A stretch of 64,000 bases of DNA, from positions 7,718,118-7,782,117 of the forward strand of contig NZ_JAIFZO010000002.1 in the NCBI RefSeq assembly GCF_026341275.1, read 5' to 3'. The notes under the pieces are model-generated. The model had not been told where the DNA came from. It did not search any database and was given only the letters and a program-made list of their open reading frames with translations. Shown here piece by piece: positions 56,861 through 64,000 of this stretch. Both the position numbers and the translations under genes were made by a program. Source of the stretch: Streptomyces ortus (lineage in GTDB: Bacteria; Actinomycetota; Actinomycetes; Streptomycetales; Streptomycetaceae). How positions within the stretch are numbered: the first letter of the stretch is position 1; the number at the start of each line of letters is the position of its first letter.

Positions 56861-57940
56861 GTGAAGCGTGAGGGGACGGGCCGGAACGCGCGGCTCACCG
56901 CCCATGGCGCCGTGTCCACGGCCCTGGCCCTGCACAGTGACCGGGCGCTCCAGGAACTCCTGGACGCAGCCGGGACGACCGGAGCCGGTATCGGAGGCAG
57001 GACGACGCTGCTGGAGGTCGGCGGCGCGCGGGTCTTCGTGAAGCGGGTACCCCTCACCGACCTCGAACAACGACCGGGGAACATCCGGTCCACGGCGAAC
57101 CTGTTCGAGCTGCCGCTCTTCAGCCAGTACGGCGTCGGCGGGCCGGGATTCGGGGCCTGGAGGGAACTCGCCGTACACACGATGACGACGAACTGGGTGC
57201 TCACGGGCGACTACGACGGCTTCCCCCTGATGCACCACTGGCGGGTCCTGCCGGACTCGGCGCCCCTGTACGAGGAGCTGGCCGACATGGAGCGGGCCGC
57301 CGCGGACTGGGACAGCGGCGGAGAGGCGGTACGCCGACGGATCGACGCCCTGCGGCACTCCTCGGCGAGCATCGCGCTGTTCCTGGAGTACGTCCCGCAG
57401 AACCTGCACCAGTGGCTGGGGCGGCGACTGACCGCCGGCGACGAGGCCGCCGACCGGGCCTGCGCCATGGTGGAGAGCGGCCTGGAGGCAGGCACCTCCT
57501 TCATGGAAAGCCGGGGCCTGCTGCACTTCGACGCCCATTTCGAGAACATCCTCACCGACGGTGAGCGCCTGTACTTCGCGGACTACGGCCTCGCCCTCTC
57601 CTCCCGGTTCGAGCTGACGCGCGAGGAGCGCGCCTTCTTCGACCTCCACCGCGGCTACGACCGCTGCTACGCGGCCGGCTATCTGGTGAACTGGCTCGTG
57701 GCCACCCTGCACGGACGGGACCGGCGTGCGGCGCGGGTGAAGGCGTACGCCGAGGGCGAGCGGCCCACCGGAGTGCCGGCGGGGATCGCGGCCGTCCTCA
57801 GCCGCGACGCGCCGCTCGCCGCGGTGATGGCGGACTTCATCCGCCGGCTCACGGACGAGAGCAAGCACACGCCGTACCCGCACGGGGAACTCCACCGGAT
57901 CGGCGCGCTCCGCGGCGCGTCCGGCGGCGCACCGGAGTGA
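56861..57940 (+). CDS. Protein kinase/aminoglycoside phosphotransferase-like protein
   Basis: A 359-residue protein of the kinase fold. The lysine of strand 3 is in RVFVKRVPL (about residue 64). The catalytic loop is LHFDAHFENILTDG (about 219-232, HxDxHxxN as in aminoglycoside phosphotransferases), and the metal-binding aspartate follows in YFADYGLAL (DYG for DFG). The N-terminus (RNARLTAHGAVSTALAL) and C-terminus are helical. Unlike the pseudokinase, its active site looks intact, so it may phosphorylate a small molecule or protein. The start is GTG 56861 behind GAGGGAG. It ends four bases before the convergent lipoprotein gene. Confidence 0.83.
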   Translation: MKREGTGRNARLTAHGAVSTALALHSDRALQELLDAAGTTGAGIGGRTTLLEVGGARVFVKRVPLTDLEQRPGNIRSTANLFELPLFSQYGVGGPGFGAWRELAVHTMTTNWVLTGDYDGFPLMHHWRVLPDSAPLYEELADMERAAADWDSGGEAVRRRIDALRHSSASIALFLEYVPQNLHQWLGRRLTAGDEAADRACAMVESGLEAGTSFMESRGLLHFDAHFENILTDGERLYFADYGLALSSRFELTREERAFFDLHRGYDRCYAAGYLVNWLVATLHGRDRRAARVKAYAEGERPTGVPAGIAAVLSRDAPLAAVMADFIRRLTDESKHTPYPHGELHRIGALRGASGGAPE

Positions 57941-57944
57941 ACCG

Positions 57945-58448
57945 TCAGGCCGGCAGCCACTCTTCGAGGGCGTCGATGAGCCGGTCGAGCGAGGGCCGCC
58001 GGACGGAGCGGTCCGTGACGACCGTACGGCCGTCGAAGCGCAGCGTGTACCGGAAGAGGTCGGCCGCGCCCCTGTCCACGGTCGACGCGGGGACGTCGTC
58101 CAGCGCCGGATCCGCGAGCAGCGTACGCAACCGTGCGAACCGGGCCGCGCCGCTGCGGCGTACCTCGGTGTCGCCCTCGTCCGTGGTGCGGACGGTGCCG
58201 TCGCCGCGCACGACCACCTCCCGCCGGACACCGGCGAAGCCGCCGCTGACGGTCATGGTCACCAGTTTCTGCCGGGGTCCGGCGGTGGGCACCGCAGACG
58301 GACGCCCGGAAGGGGTGATCATGGCGCCGGCCGAAGGATCCGACGAACGCGCCGCGTCCCCGCCGCCGTCGGCGGAACAACCGGCCAGGCCCAGTACGGT
58401 GACCGCGCACACGGCCGCCGCCGTCGTGCTCCCGGGCATCGCGCGCAC
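57945..58448 (-). CDS. Putative lipoprotein of unknown function
   Basis: A 167-residue exported lipoprotein. The signal TTAAAVCAVTVLGLAGC ends in lipobox LAGC (cysteine about residue 24). A Ser/Ala/Pro linker leads to a beta-rich domain: KLVTMTVSGGFAGVRREVVV, VRTTDEGD, FARLRTLLADPALDDVP, LFRYTLRFDGRTVVTD. Such protealysin-inhibitor-like (emfourin-like) folds are known in Streptomyces; I note the likeness but do not claim it. GGAGG lies four bases before GTG 58448; ATG 58439 is the alternative. It is divergent from the cyclase remnant. Confidence 0.75.
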   Translation of the reverse strand: MRAMPGSTTAAAVCAVTVLGLAGCSADGGGDAARSSDPSAGAMITPSGRPSAVPTAGPRQKLVTMTVSGGFAGVRREVVVRGDGTVRTTDEGDTEVRRSGAARFARLRTLLADPALDDVPASTVDRGAADLFRYTLRFDGRTVVTDRSVRRPSLDRLIDALEEWLPA

Positions 58449-58549
58449 TGTGCCTCCATCCGCCGTGAACCCGCCCCGCTCACCGGACCGGGACGACTGT
58501 CGGTGCCGGCTGCCATGCTGTCAGTTCTTCCGCCGTAGGAGGAGGCCGC

Positions 58550-58826
58550 GTGTCCGAGCCGCCCGTTCTAGCCGCGCTGGTGTCCGGGTTGCGCGGAGGT
58601 TCCATCGAAGTCGTCGACCTCACACCGCCGTTGTCGTCGTCGACGCCGGTGTTCCGGCTGCCGCCCGACTCCGACGCCGGACGCGCGCACTCCTTTTCGA
58701 CCCGGCGTTCCCGTGCCACTCGTACCTGATGGGCCTTTGCTCATCGACGCGAAGGTGACCCGCAACTGCGGATCATGGTGGCTGGAGGAGGCGTTCCGAG
58801 GCCGCGATGGACCCAACTCGGCCTGA
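58550..58826 (+). pseudogene. Truncated cyclase-family (kynurenine formamidase-like) gene with a second gene fragment
   Basis: GTG 58550 has a very good site, GTAGGAGGAGG, and opens SEPPVLAALVSGLRGGSIEV then VDLTPPLSSSTPVFRLPP. This is the N-terminus of the cyclase/metal-dependent hydrolase family, whose metal-binding HxGTHxDxPxH block is missing. The frame stops at 58727-58729. In the next frame a stretch ending at 58824-58826 encodes DAKVTRNCGSWWLEEAFRGR, which looks like the end of some other protein. A deletion probably joined two gene pieces. Confidence 0.6.
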
Positions 58827-58850
58827 CTGCTGACTGCTGACTGCTGACTG
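58823..58850. repeat. 7-bp tandem repeat, four copies of CTGACTG
   Basis: Four perfect units directly at the end of the gene remnant. It is the second 7-bp repeat tract of the window, with a different unit from that at 45588. Confidence 0.9.
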
Positions 58851-58881
58851 CCGCGGCGCCCGGCTCGGCGTAGGCCCGCGA

Positions 58882-59448
58882 TTACGGCTGCGTCTGCGCC
58901 TGCGGCCGGGCCGCGGAGTGGGCGGGCCCTCGCGTGGGCTCGTCGGTGTGCAGGGCCGTGGCCATGGTGTGCAGGCGGCGCTGCTGGAGTGAGCTGTTGT
59001 AGATGCTCCAGCCGATGAAGACCACCGTGAGCAGTGCGAGGCCGATCGTCTGGCGCGGCCCGCCGGTCAGGGCCGTCAGGACGGTGACCGCGCAGAAGAG
59101 GAACGTCAGGAAGACCAGAGCCGGTACGCGGTGACGTGTGCTGTGCAGGCGCTGGGCGACCAGTGCGCGCATGGCGTCGCGTTCCGCCGGGTCCGTGGGC
59201 ACGTCGCCCCTGCGCAGCTTCCGGTCCAGCACGACCAGGCTGTCCGTGCTGCCGGCGGCTCGCCTCTCCCAGCGGCGGGCGACGAGCACGGAGGCGATGG
59301 CTCCGGCCGAGACGACGGTCGTGCGGATCACGACGGAGAGTGCGGAGGGCCCCGGGAAGAGGAGCATCACCAGGACGCTGCCGGCGAGGACCGACAGGGC
59401 GAACTGCAGCCAGATGTGTTTGCCGAGCAGGGTGTTGACGCGTTCCAT
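58882..59448 (-). CDS. Membrane protein of unknown function
   Basis: A 188-residue protein with two helices near the start (about 12-34, LQFALSVLAGSVLVMLLFPG, and 38-58, VVIRTTVVSAGAIASVLVA) and two in the second half (about 108-128, VPALVFLTFLFCAVTVLTAL, and 133-152, TIGLALLTVVFIGWSIYN). A basic loop (RRWERRAAG, DRKLRRGDVPTDPAERDAM) lies between. The tail is Gln/Pro-rich. No family is recognised. It follows the next gene (59484-59747) by 35 bases on the same strand, so both are probably one operon. Confidence 0.75.
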   Translation of the reverse strand: MERVNTLLGKHIWLQFALSVLAGSVLVMLLFPGPSALSVVIRTTVVSAGAIASVLVARRWERRAAGSTDSLVVLDRKLRRGDVPTDPAERDAMRALVAQRLHSTRHRVPALVFLTFLFCAVTVLTALTGGPRQTIGLALLTVVFIGWSIYNSSLQQRRLHTMATALHTDEPTRGPAHSAARPQAQTQP

Positions 59449-59483
59449 GGTCCGTGACTCCTCGGTTGCGGGCCGGTTCGGGC

Positions 59484-59747
59484 TCAGACCCGGGTTCGCC
59501 GGCGGACGGTCGCGACACGCAGGGACAGGGTGATGGCGAGGAGGACACAGGCGACGGCGCAGTAGGCCCAGTCGGTCGCTCCGTTCGCCACGCCGAAGGC
59601 GCTCCACACGGCCCACAGGGCCAGCACGGTGCACAGCGCGGTCCACCCGATGTCCATGAGGCGTACCCGCAGCTGCCCGCGCTGCCTGGTACCGCGCTCC
59701 AGCGTGCCCAGCTCGGACGGCGGTGTCGTTCTGCCTCGCAATGCCAT
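59484..59747 (-). CDS. Small membrane protein, 87 residues
   Basis: Started at ATG 59747 with GGGAAGACGAG upstream. It has a basic, hydrophilic first third (RTTPPSELGTLERGTRQRGQ) and two helices (about 33-53, GWTALCTVLALWAVWSAFG, and 59-76, TDWAYCAVACVLLAITLSL), ending RVATVRRRTRV. Function unknown. It is the first gene of a probable two-gene operon with the membrane protein at 58882-59448 and divergent from phoD. Confidence 0.7.
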   Translation of the reverse strand: MALRGRTTPPSELGTLERGTRQRGQLRVRLMDIGWTALCTVLALWAVWSAFGVANGATDWAYCAVACVLLAITLSLRVATVRRRTRV

Positions 59748-60036
59748 GACTCGTCTTCCCTTCCACGTTTCACCCGCGTTCGTACGGAGATCCCGCATAC
59801 CCCGCGTCCAGGTCCGCAACCGGCCAAGTCGGACCAGACAAGCGGACGTTGGCCGTCCGGGGCCCCGGACACGTCCCGTGATGCCCGGCCCGGACGCTCC
59901 ACGCGTCCCGCGCCTGCCGGATTTGTGAGCTTTATCTGTTTAACATGCGGTGATCCACTTCCTGCGGTCCTGTGACCCGCTCGCACGCAGCCGGTGGGTC
60001 CGCCGTGCGTGTCGTCAATCGTGAGAGGAGGCCTCC

Positions 60037-61701
60037 ATGGCCCCCGCAGGCCGTCGCAGAGCGCTGACGCAGGACACCTCGTCACGACACGACCCCGAAC
60101 TGCGCGCCGCCGCGGCGCATTTCGGGCGCCGCCGTTTCCTCTCGGTCACCGCCGGGGCCGCCGCCCTCGCCTTCGGCACCAACCTGCCGGCCCGGGGTGT
60201 GGCAGGCCCCAAGGAACTCGACGGGCGGAGGATCCCCACGGATCCGTTCACGCTCGGCGTCGCCTCCGGAGACCCGCTCCCCGGCTCCGTGCTGCTGTGG
60301 ACCCGGCTCGCACCCGATCCCTACGAGCCGGGCGGCGGTCTTCCCGGCCAGTACGTGGCCGTCGAGTGGGAGGTGGCCGCCGACGAGCGCTTCGCCGTGA
60401 CCGTCCGCCGCGGCACCGCCGTCGCCTTCCCCGAGTACAACCACAGCCTGCACGTGGAGGTCGAGGGCCTCGGCGCCGGCCGGGTCTACTACTACCGGTT
60501 CAGGACCGGGACCTGGATCAGCGACACCGGCCGCACCCGCACGGCGCCCGCCACCACCGCCGCCACCGCGAAGCTCACCTACGCGGCCGTGGCCTGCCAG
60601 GCGTACCACGACGGGTACTTCACCGTGCACCGCCATCTCGCCGAGGACGACGTCGACGTGGTCTTCCACCTCGGCGACTACCTCTACGAGTACGCCGTCA
60701 ACTCGGCGGGCGGCGCGCGCGGCTACACGGACCGCAAACTGCCCGACCTCTACAACCGCGAGGCCAAGACCCTCGACGACTACCGGCTGCGCTACGCCCT
60801 CTACAAGAGCGACCCGGACCTGCGGGCGGCCCACGCGGCGCATCCCTTCGTCGTCACCTGGGACGACCACGAGACCGAGAACAACTACGCGGGTGCGATC
60901 AGCGAGAACAACGACCCGCCGCAGGAGTTCCTGCTGCGGCGCGCGGCGGCCTACCGGGCGCACTGGGAGAACCAGCCCCTGCGCAACGCCCAGCTGCCCA
61001 ACGGCCCGGACGCCCAGCTCTACCGACGGCTCCAGTGGGGCACCCTCGCCCAGTTCGACGTCCTCGACACCCGCCAGTACCGCTCCGACCAGGCGTACGG
61101 GGACACGCTGCACGCTCCCGGCCCCGAGACGGACGATCCGCGACGCTCCATCACGGGCGCGGCGCAGGAGAAGTGGCTGATCGACGGCTGGCGTGCCTCG
61201 GAGAACCTGTGGAACGTCATGGCGCAGCAGGTGTGCTTCTCGCAGCGCCGGTTCGATGTCGGCGCCGAGGCGAGGACGTCGATGGACGCCTGGGACGGCT
61301 ACCGGGCCTCGCGCCGGCGCGTCCTCGACGGCGCGGACTCCGCCGGGGTCGACAACCTGGTCGTCATGACGGGGGACGTGCACGTCGGGTACGCCTTCGA
61401 CATCAAGGAGGACTTCGACGACCCGGCGTCGAAGACGCTCGGCACGGAGATCGTCGCCACCTCGGTCGCCAGTGGCAAGAACGGCGCGGACAGGCCCGGC
61501 AACTGGGACACGTACCACAAGGCCAACCCGCACCTGAAGTTCTACAACGGGCGGCGCGGTTACGTACGGGTCGCCCTGGACCGTGCGAAGGCCCGGGCCG
61601 ACTACCGGACCGTCTCCGCCGTGACGACACCCGGCGCACCGGTCACCACCGCCGCGTCCTTCGTGACCGAGGCGGGCGACCCGGGCCTCAAGCCGGTCTG
61701 A
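60037..61701 (+). CDS. phoD: Alkaline phosphatase PhoD (Tat-exported)
   Basis: A 554-residue secreted phosphatase of the PhoD family. A Tat signal with the twin-arginine FGRRRFLSVTAGAAALAFG (residues about 29-47) precedes the PhoD_N domain (FTLGVASGDPLPGSVLLWTR in part) and the catalytic domain with metal ligands in AVACQAYHDGYFT, FHLGDYLYEY, VTWDDHETENNY, QFDVLDTRQYR and VMTGDVHVGYAF. PhoD uses calcium and iron, and cleaves phosphate mono- and diesters such as teichoic acid. GAGAGGAGG lies seven bases before the ATG. PhoP boxes (GTTCACC repeats) are expected for such a gene but are not clear here. Confidence 0.95.
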   Translation: MAPAGRRRALTQDTSSRHDPELRAAAAHFGRRRFLSVTAGAAALAFGTNLPARGVAGPKELDGRRIPTDPFTLGVASGDPLPGSVLLWTRLAPDPYEPGGGLPGQYVAVEWEVAADERFAVTVRRGTAVAFPEYNHSLHVEVEGLGAGRVYYYRFRTGTWISDTGRTRTAPATTAATAKLTYAAVACQAYHDGYFTVHRHLAEDDVDVVFHLGDYLYEYAVNSAGGARGYTDRKLPDLYNREAKTLDDYRLRYALYKSDPDLRAAHAAHPFVVTWDDHETENNYAGAISENNDPPQEFLLRRAAAYRAHWENQPLRNAQLPNGPDAQLYRRLQWGTLAQFDVLDTRQYRSDQAYGDTLHAPGPETDDPRRSITGAAQEKWLIDGWRASENLWNVMAQQVCFSQRRFDVGAEARTSMDAWDGYRASRRRVLDGADSAGVDNLVVMTGDVHVGYAFDIKEDFDDPASKTLGTEIVATSVASGKNGADRPGNWDTYHKANPHLKFYNGRRGYVRVALDRAKARADYRTVSAVTTPGAPVTTAASFVTEAGDPGLKPV

Positions 61702-61741
61702 CGAGCCGTCCGCCGCGCTGCCGCCCCTCCCGCGCACGACC

Positions 61742-61793
61742 CCCGCACGGTCCCCACCGGTCCCGCACGGTCCCCACCGATCCCAACCGGTCC
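61742..61793 (+). repeat. 20-bp tandem repeat after phoD
   Basis: CCCGCACGGTCCCCACCGGT (61742-61761) is repeated at 61762-61781 with one or two changes, and a partial third unit follows (CCCAACCGGTCCC). It lies 40 bases after the phoD stop and contains no hairpin of note. Confidence 0.8.
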
Positions 61794-61977
61794 CGGACAG
61801 CCACGCACAGCTCCGGACGGCTGCGGGACATCAGTACCCGGTGGGGCGCCGTCTCGGCATCCGGTACTCCGCCGGGCGGGTCGTTCGTGTCGTCCGATGC
61901 GCCGAACTGCGAGAAACCGGACATTTTCTGAGCCCATGTCGGCAAGGCCTAGTTACCCGAGAACGAGGAGTCACCCG

Positions 61978-63360
61978 ATGGTCCCCAGACATGCCGGCGG
62001 AGCCGCCCGGACCGCCCTGACCGTGCTCGGCGCACTCGCGCTCACCGCCCTGCCCGCGACCGCCACCGCCACCACGACCGCGGACGCCGAGCCTCCCGCG
62101 CCGGCGCCCTCCTCCGCCGCGCAGACGCTCGGCGCCGACCGGCCCTCTGCCGTCGTCCTGCGCGCGATGCAGCGCGACCTGCGGCTGACGGGCGCTCAGG
62201 CCAGGACGCGGCTGGTGAACGAGGCCGAGGCGGGCACCCGCGCCGGCCGGCTCCAGAACGTCCTGGGCAAGCACTTCGCGGGCGCCTGGGTGCACGGCAC
62301 GACCTCCGCCGGCCTGACCGTCGCCACGACCGACGCCGCGGGTGTCGCCGCCATCAAGGCCGACGGGGCCCGGGCGATGGTCGTCAAGAACATGCTGAAG
62401 GACCTCCACACCGTCAGGGCGAAGCTGGACGCAGCCGCGGTGGGCACCGCACTGGACACACCGGTCCGCTACGTCGACGTACGGACCAACCGGGTGGCGG
62501 TGCAGGCGACGAGCCGCGCCGCCGCCGACAAGCTCGTCGCCGCCGCCGGAGTCGACCGGCGGCTCGTGGACGTCAAGGTGTCGGCGGACCGGCCGCGCGC
62601 CCTGTACGACGTCCGGGGCGGCGACGCCTACTACATCGACGACAAGGCGCGCTGCTCGGTGGGCTTCTCCGTGACCAAGGGGGAGCAGCAGGGCTTCGCC
62701 AGCGCGGGGCACTGCGGGAAGGCGGGGGCCAGGACCACCGGCTTCAACAAGGTCGCCCAGGGCACCTTCGAGGCCTCCGTCTTCCCCGGCCACGACATGT
62801 CCTGGGTGAGCGTCAACAGCGAGTGGACCGCCACGCCCGCCGTCAAGGGCGAGGGTGAGACGAACGTGCAGGTCGCCGGCTCCGTAGAGGCCCTGGTGGG
62901 CGCGGCCATCTGCCGCTCCGGCTCCACCACCGGCTGGCACTGCGGCACGATCGAGCAACACGACACCACCGTGAGCTACGCCGAGGGCGACATCAACGGA
63001 GTGACCCGTACGACCGTGTGCGCGGAGCCGGGTGACTCCGGGGGCTCCTACCTGTCCGGCACCCAGGCCCAGGGCGTCACCTCCGGAGGCAGCGGCGACT
63101 GCAAGACCGGCGGCATCACCTTCCACCAGCCCATCAACCCGCTGCTCACCACGTACGGTCTGACGCTCAGGACCGCCACGGCCCAGAGCGGTACGCCCGC
63201 CCCGGTGGACGGCCGGACGGTCGGCTGGACCACGGGCCGGGTGTACGAGGTCGGGACCCGGGTGACGTACGACGGCGTCCCGTACGAGTGTCTGCAGACG
63301 CACCAGGCGCAGGGAGCGTGGCAGCCCCGCCTCACGCCGGCCCTGTGGCAGCGCCTCTGA
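61978..63360 (+). CDS. Streptogrisin-like S1 protease with chitin-binding domain
   Basis: A 460-residue secreted serine protease. A Sec signal (ALTVLGALALTALPATATA, residues about 11-30) and a long propeptide (about 45-210; VVLRAMQRDLRLTGAQA, ADKLVAAAGVDRRLVDVKV) precede the mature chymotrypsin-fold enzyme, which starts near VRGGDAYYID. The catalytic triad is His in ASAGHCG, Asp in GHDMSWVSV and Ser in EPGDSGGSY. The last 50 residues (GRVYEVGTRVTYDGVPYECL, THQAQGAWQP) form a CBM5/12 chitin-binding domain, as in streptogrisin C. It probably attacks proteins on chitin surfaces. ACGAGGAG is seven bases before ATG 61978. Confidence 0.94.
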   Translation: MVPRHAGGAARTALTVLGALALTALPATATATTTADAEPPAPAPSSAAQTLGADRPSAVVLRAMQRDLRLTGAQARTRLVNEAEAGTRAGRLQNVLGKHFAGAWVHGTTSAGLTVATTDAAGVAAIKADGARAMVVKNMLKDLHTVRAKLDAAAVGTALDTPVRYVDVRTNRVAVQATSRAAADKLVAAAGVDRRLVDVKVSADRPRALYDVRGGDAYYIDDKARCSVGFSVTKGEQQGFASAGHCGKAGARTTGFNKVAQGTFEASVFPGHDMSWVSVNSEWTATPAVKGEGETNVQVAGSVEALVGAAICRSGSTTGWHCGTIEQHDTTVSYAEGDINGVTRTTVCAEPGDSGGSYLSGTQAQGVTSGGSGDCKTGGITFHQPINPLLTTYGLTLRTATAQSGTPAPVDGRTVGWTTGRVYEVGTRVTYDGVPYECLQTHQAQGAWQPRLTPALWQRL

Positions 63361-63371
63361 CACCCACTCGG

Positions 63372-64000
63372 TCACATCCCGGCCAGCAGCGCGTACGCCG
63401 TCGCCACGAAGGTGTCGCGGGCCCGGAAGCGGCGGGTGCACACGGCGGCCAGCGCCGTTCCGGTGTCGGGCCTGAACCCCAGGAAGGCCTGCTGGCCGAG
63501 TGTGGCCCCGCAGTGGAAGTACATCGGTCCCCGGCCGGTGGGGTGCTGGAACCAGGCCACCGTGTGCACATGCCGGTGCCCCCAGCCGCGCCGCAGGACC
63601 GGACGGCGTACCGCCCGCAGGGCATCGGCCAGGGTGCCCTCGGCGGGAGCCGGGCCCGGCGTGTACGGGCCCGACGGTTCCAGGTGTGCTTCGAGGAACG
63701 TCAGCAGATCGGCCGCAGTGGCCCGGACGGCGCCGGCCGACTGGAAGCCGCCGACGGTCAACGGGGGCACGGGAGTGGTGCCGTCCTTGCGGTGTCCTGT
63801 GGCGTCGGTGTCCGGCCCGCCGGGCCGCAGCGCGGTGCCGCTCAGTCCGAGTGGCCGCAGCACCTGGGCGCCGAGCAGGTCGTCCCAGGGCGTCGCGGTG
63901 GCCGCGGCCAGGGCGTGACCGAGCACGGCGACACCGAAGTTGGAGTAGTGCCAGCGGGTGCCGGGCCGCCGGCGCTGCCGGTGGCGCAGAAACGCCTCGA
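63372..64000 (-). CDS. Serine hydrolase of the beta-lactamase/class C family (5' end outside window)
   Basis: The frame runs from the stop at 63372 to the window edge, so the N-terminus with the SxxK motif is not seen. The visible 209 codons include HYSNFGVAVLGHALA with the YxN motif (Tyr-Ser-Asn), then PLGLSGTALRP, GGFQSAGAVRATAADLLTFL and HCGATLGQQAFLGF, where HCG replaces the KTG or HxG triad. These are typical of the serine beta-lactamase/D-aminopeptidase/esterase group (PF00144). Most such actinobacterial proteins are esterases or peptidases rather than antibiotic-hydrolysing enzymes. It is convergent with the streptogrisin gene, with only 11 bases between. Confidence 0.85.
   Translation of the reverse strand, partial: EAFLRHRQRRRPGTRWHYSNFGVAVLGHALAAATATPWDDLLGAQVLRPLGLSGTALRPGGPDTDATGHRKDGTTPVPPLTVGGFQSAGAVRATAADLLTFLEAHLEPSGPYTPGPAPAEGTLADALRAVRRPVLRRGWGHRHVHTVAWFQHPTGRGPMYFHCGATLGQQAFLGFRPDTGTALAAVCTRRFRARDTFVATAYALLAGM

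Noticed and set aside
59900..60036. PHO boxes before phoD
   Set aside because: No pair of GTTCACC-like 11-bp repeats is seen. GTTTAACATGC is a weak partial match only.
1..64000. Mobile elements, tRNA genes, CRISPR arrays or a biosynthetic cluster
   Set aside because: No transposase, integrase, tRNA fold, CRISPR repeat-spacer pattern, polyketide synthase or peptide synthetase is visible in any frame I read.
63372..64000. Antibiotic-resistance beta-lactamase
   Set aside because: The fold is the broad serine hydrolase group PF00144; the visible motifs do not show antibiotic hydrolysis and the SxxK region is outside the window.

Overview
The window is very GC-rich DNA with the usual marks of a Streptomyces chromosome: frequent GTG starts, strong GGAGG-type ribosome binding sites, a WhiB-family regulator, a SigB/SigF-type sigma factor, an ANTAR protein, SpoIIE-type phosphatases with RsbW-like ATPases, Tat and lipoprotein signals, a streptogrisin-like protease and a snapalysin. 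I see no rRNA, tRNA, insertion sequence, prophage or CRISPR array. The gene content (stress signalling, secreted hydrolases, small membrane proteins, gene remnants) looks like an accessory or arm-proximal region, but this cannot be proved from the window.

Layout. 1-7.5 kb: end of a FemAB/CelD-like acetyltransferase, an orphan GvpU-like gene, a stress sigma factor, a phospholipase D/cardiolipin synthase, GAF-ANTAR, WhiB, hemerythrin, an RsbW-like ATPase and a CsbD gene. 7.7-20.4 kb: a solitary ABC binding lipoprotein whose 3' end runs into an intergenic repeat, a GH15 glucoamylase-like enzyme, DUF2252, several membrane proteins, a TetR-threonine aldolase pair behind a 14-bp repeat array, and a YihY/BrkB protein. 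20.6-28.3 kb: a PucR-type regulator, cholesterol oxidase, an AhpD-like protein, a DapB-like dehydrogenase, and a cold-shock pair (Csp and DEAD-box helicase) with structured leaders. 28.3-38.9 kb: DUF2071, a large SpoIIE phosphatase, a membrane protein with a cysteine-bearing C-terminus, YceI, a second RsbW-like ATPase, a TetR-SGNH hydrolase operon with a near-perfect operator, and hemC. 39-45.6 kb: fasciclin lipoprotein and a membrane-anchored SoxC-like molybdopterin oxidoreductase, DUF952, CGNR, AzlCD, a deaminase remnant, and a CYTH-CHAD protein. 45.7-58.5 kb: a SpoIIE/ATPase fusion, zinc-independent L33-L31B-L36, snapalysin, a third RsbW-like ATPase, a membrane pseudokinase, PPK2, a frameshifted HTH regulator, a third SpoIIE phosphatase and a kinase-like protein. 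58.5-64 kb: a cyclase remnant, small membrane proteins, Tat-exported PhoD, a streptogrisin with a chitin-binding tail, and a partial beta-lactamase-fold hydrolase.

Two themes connect the genes. Three SpoIIE-type PP2C phosphatases, three free RsbW-like ATPases (plus one fused to a phosphatase) and one SigB/F-type sigma factor look like dispersed parts of a partner-switching stress circuit; no short free STAS antagonist gene is seen here. PPK2, CYTH-CHAD and PhoD suggest a phosphate/polyphosphate theme. Three degraded genes (a D-cysteine desulfhydrase/ACC-deaminase tail, a cyclase head, a frameshifted regulator) show active gene turnover. No single locus here is clearly an undescribed system; the best leads are the membrane pseudokinase, the repeat-array TetR/aldolase unit and the RNA structures at the cold-shock genes.
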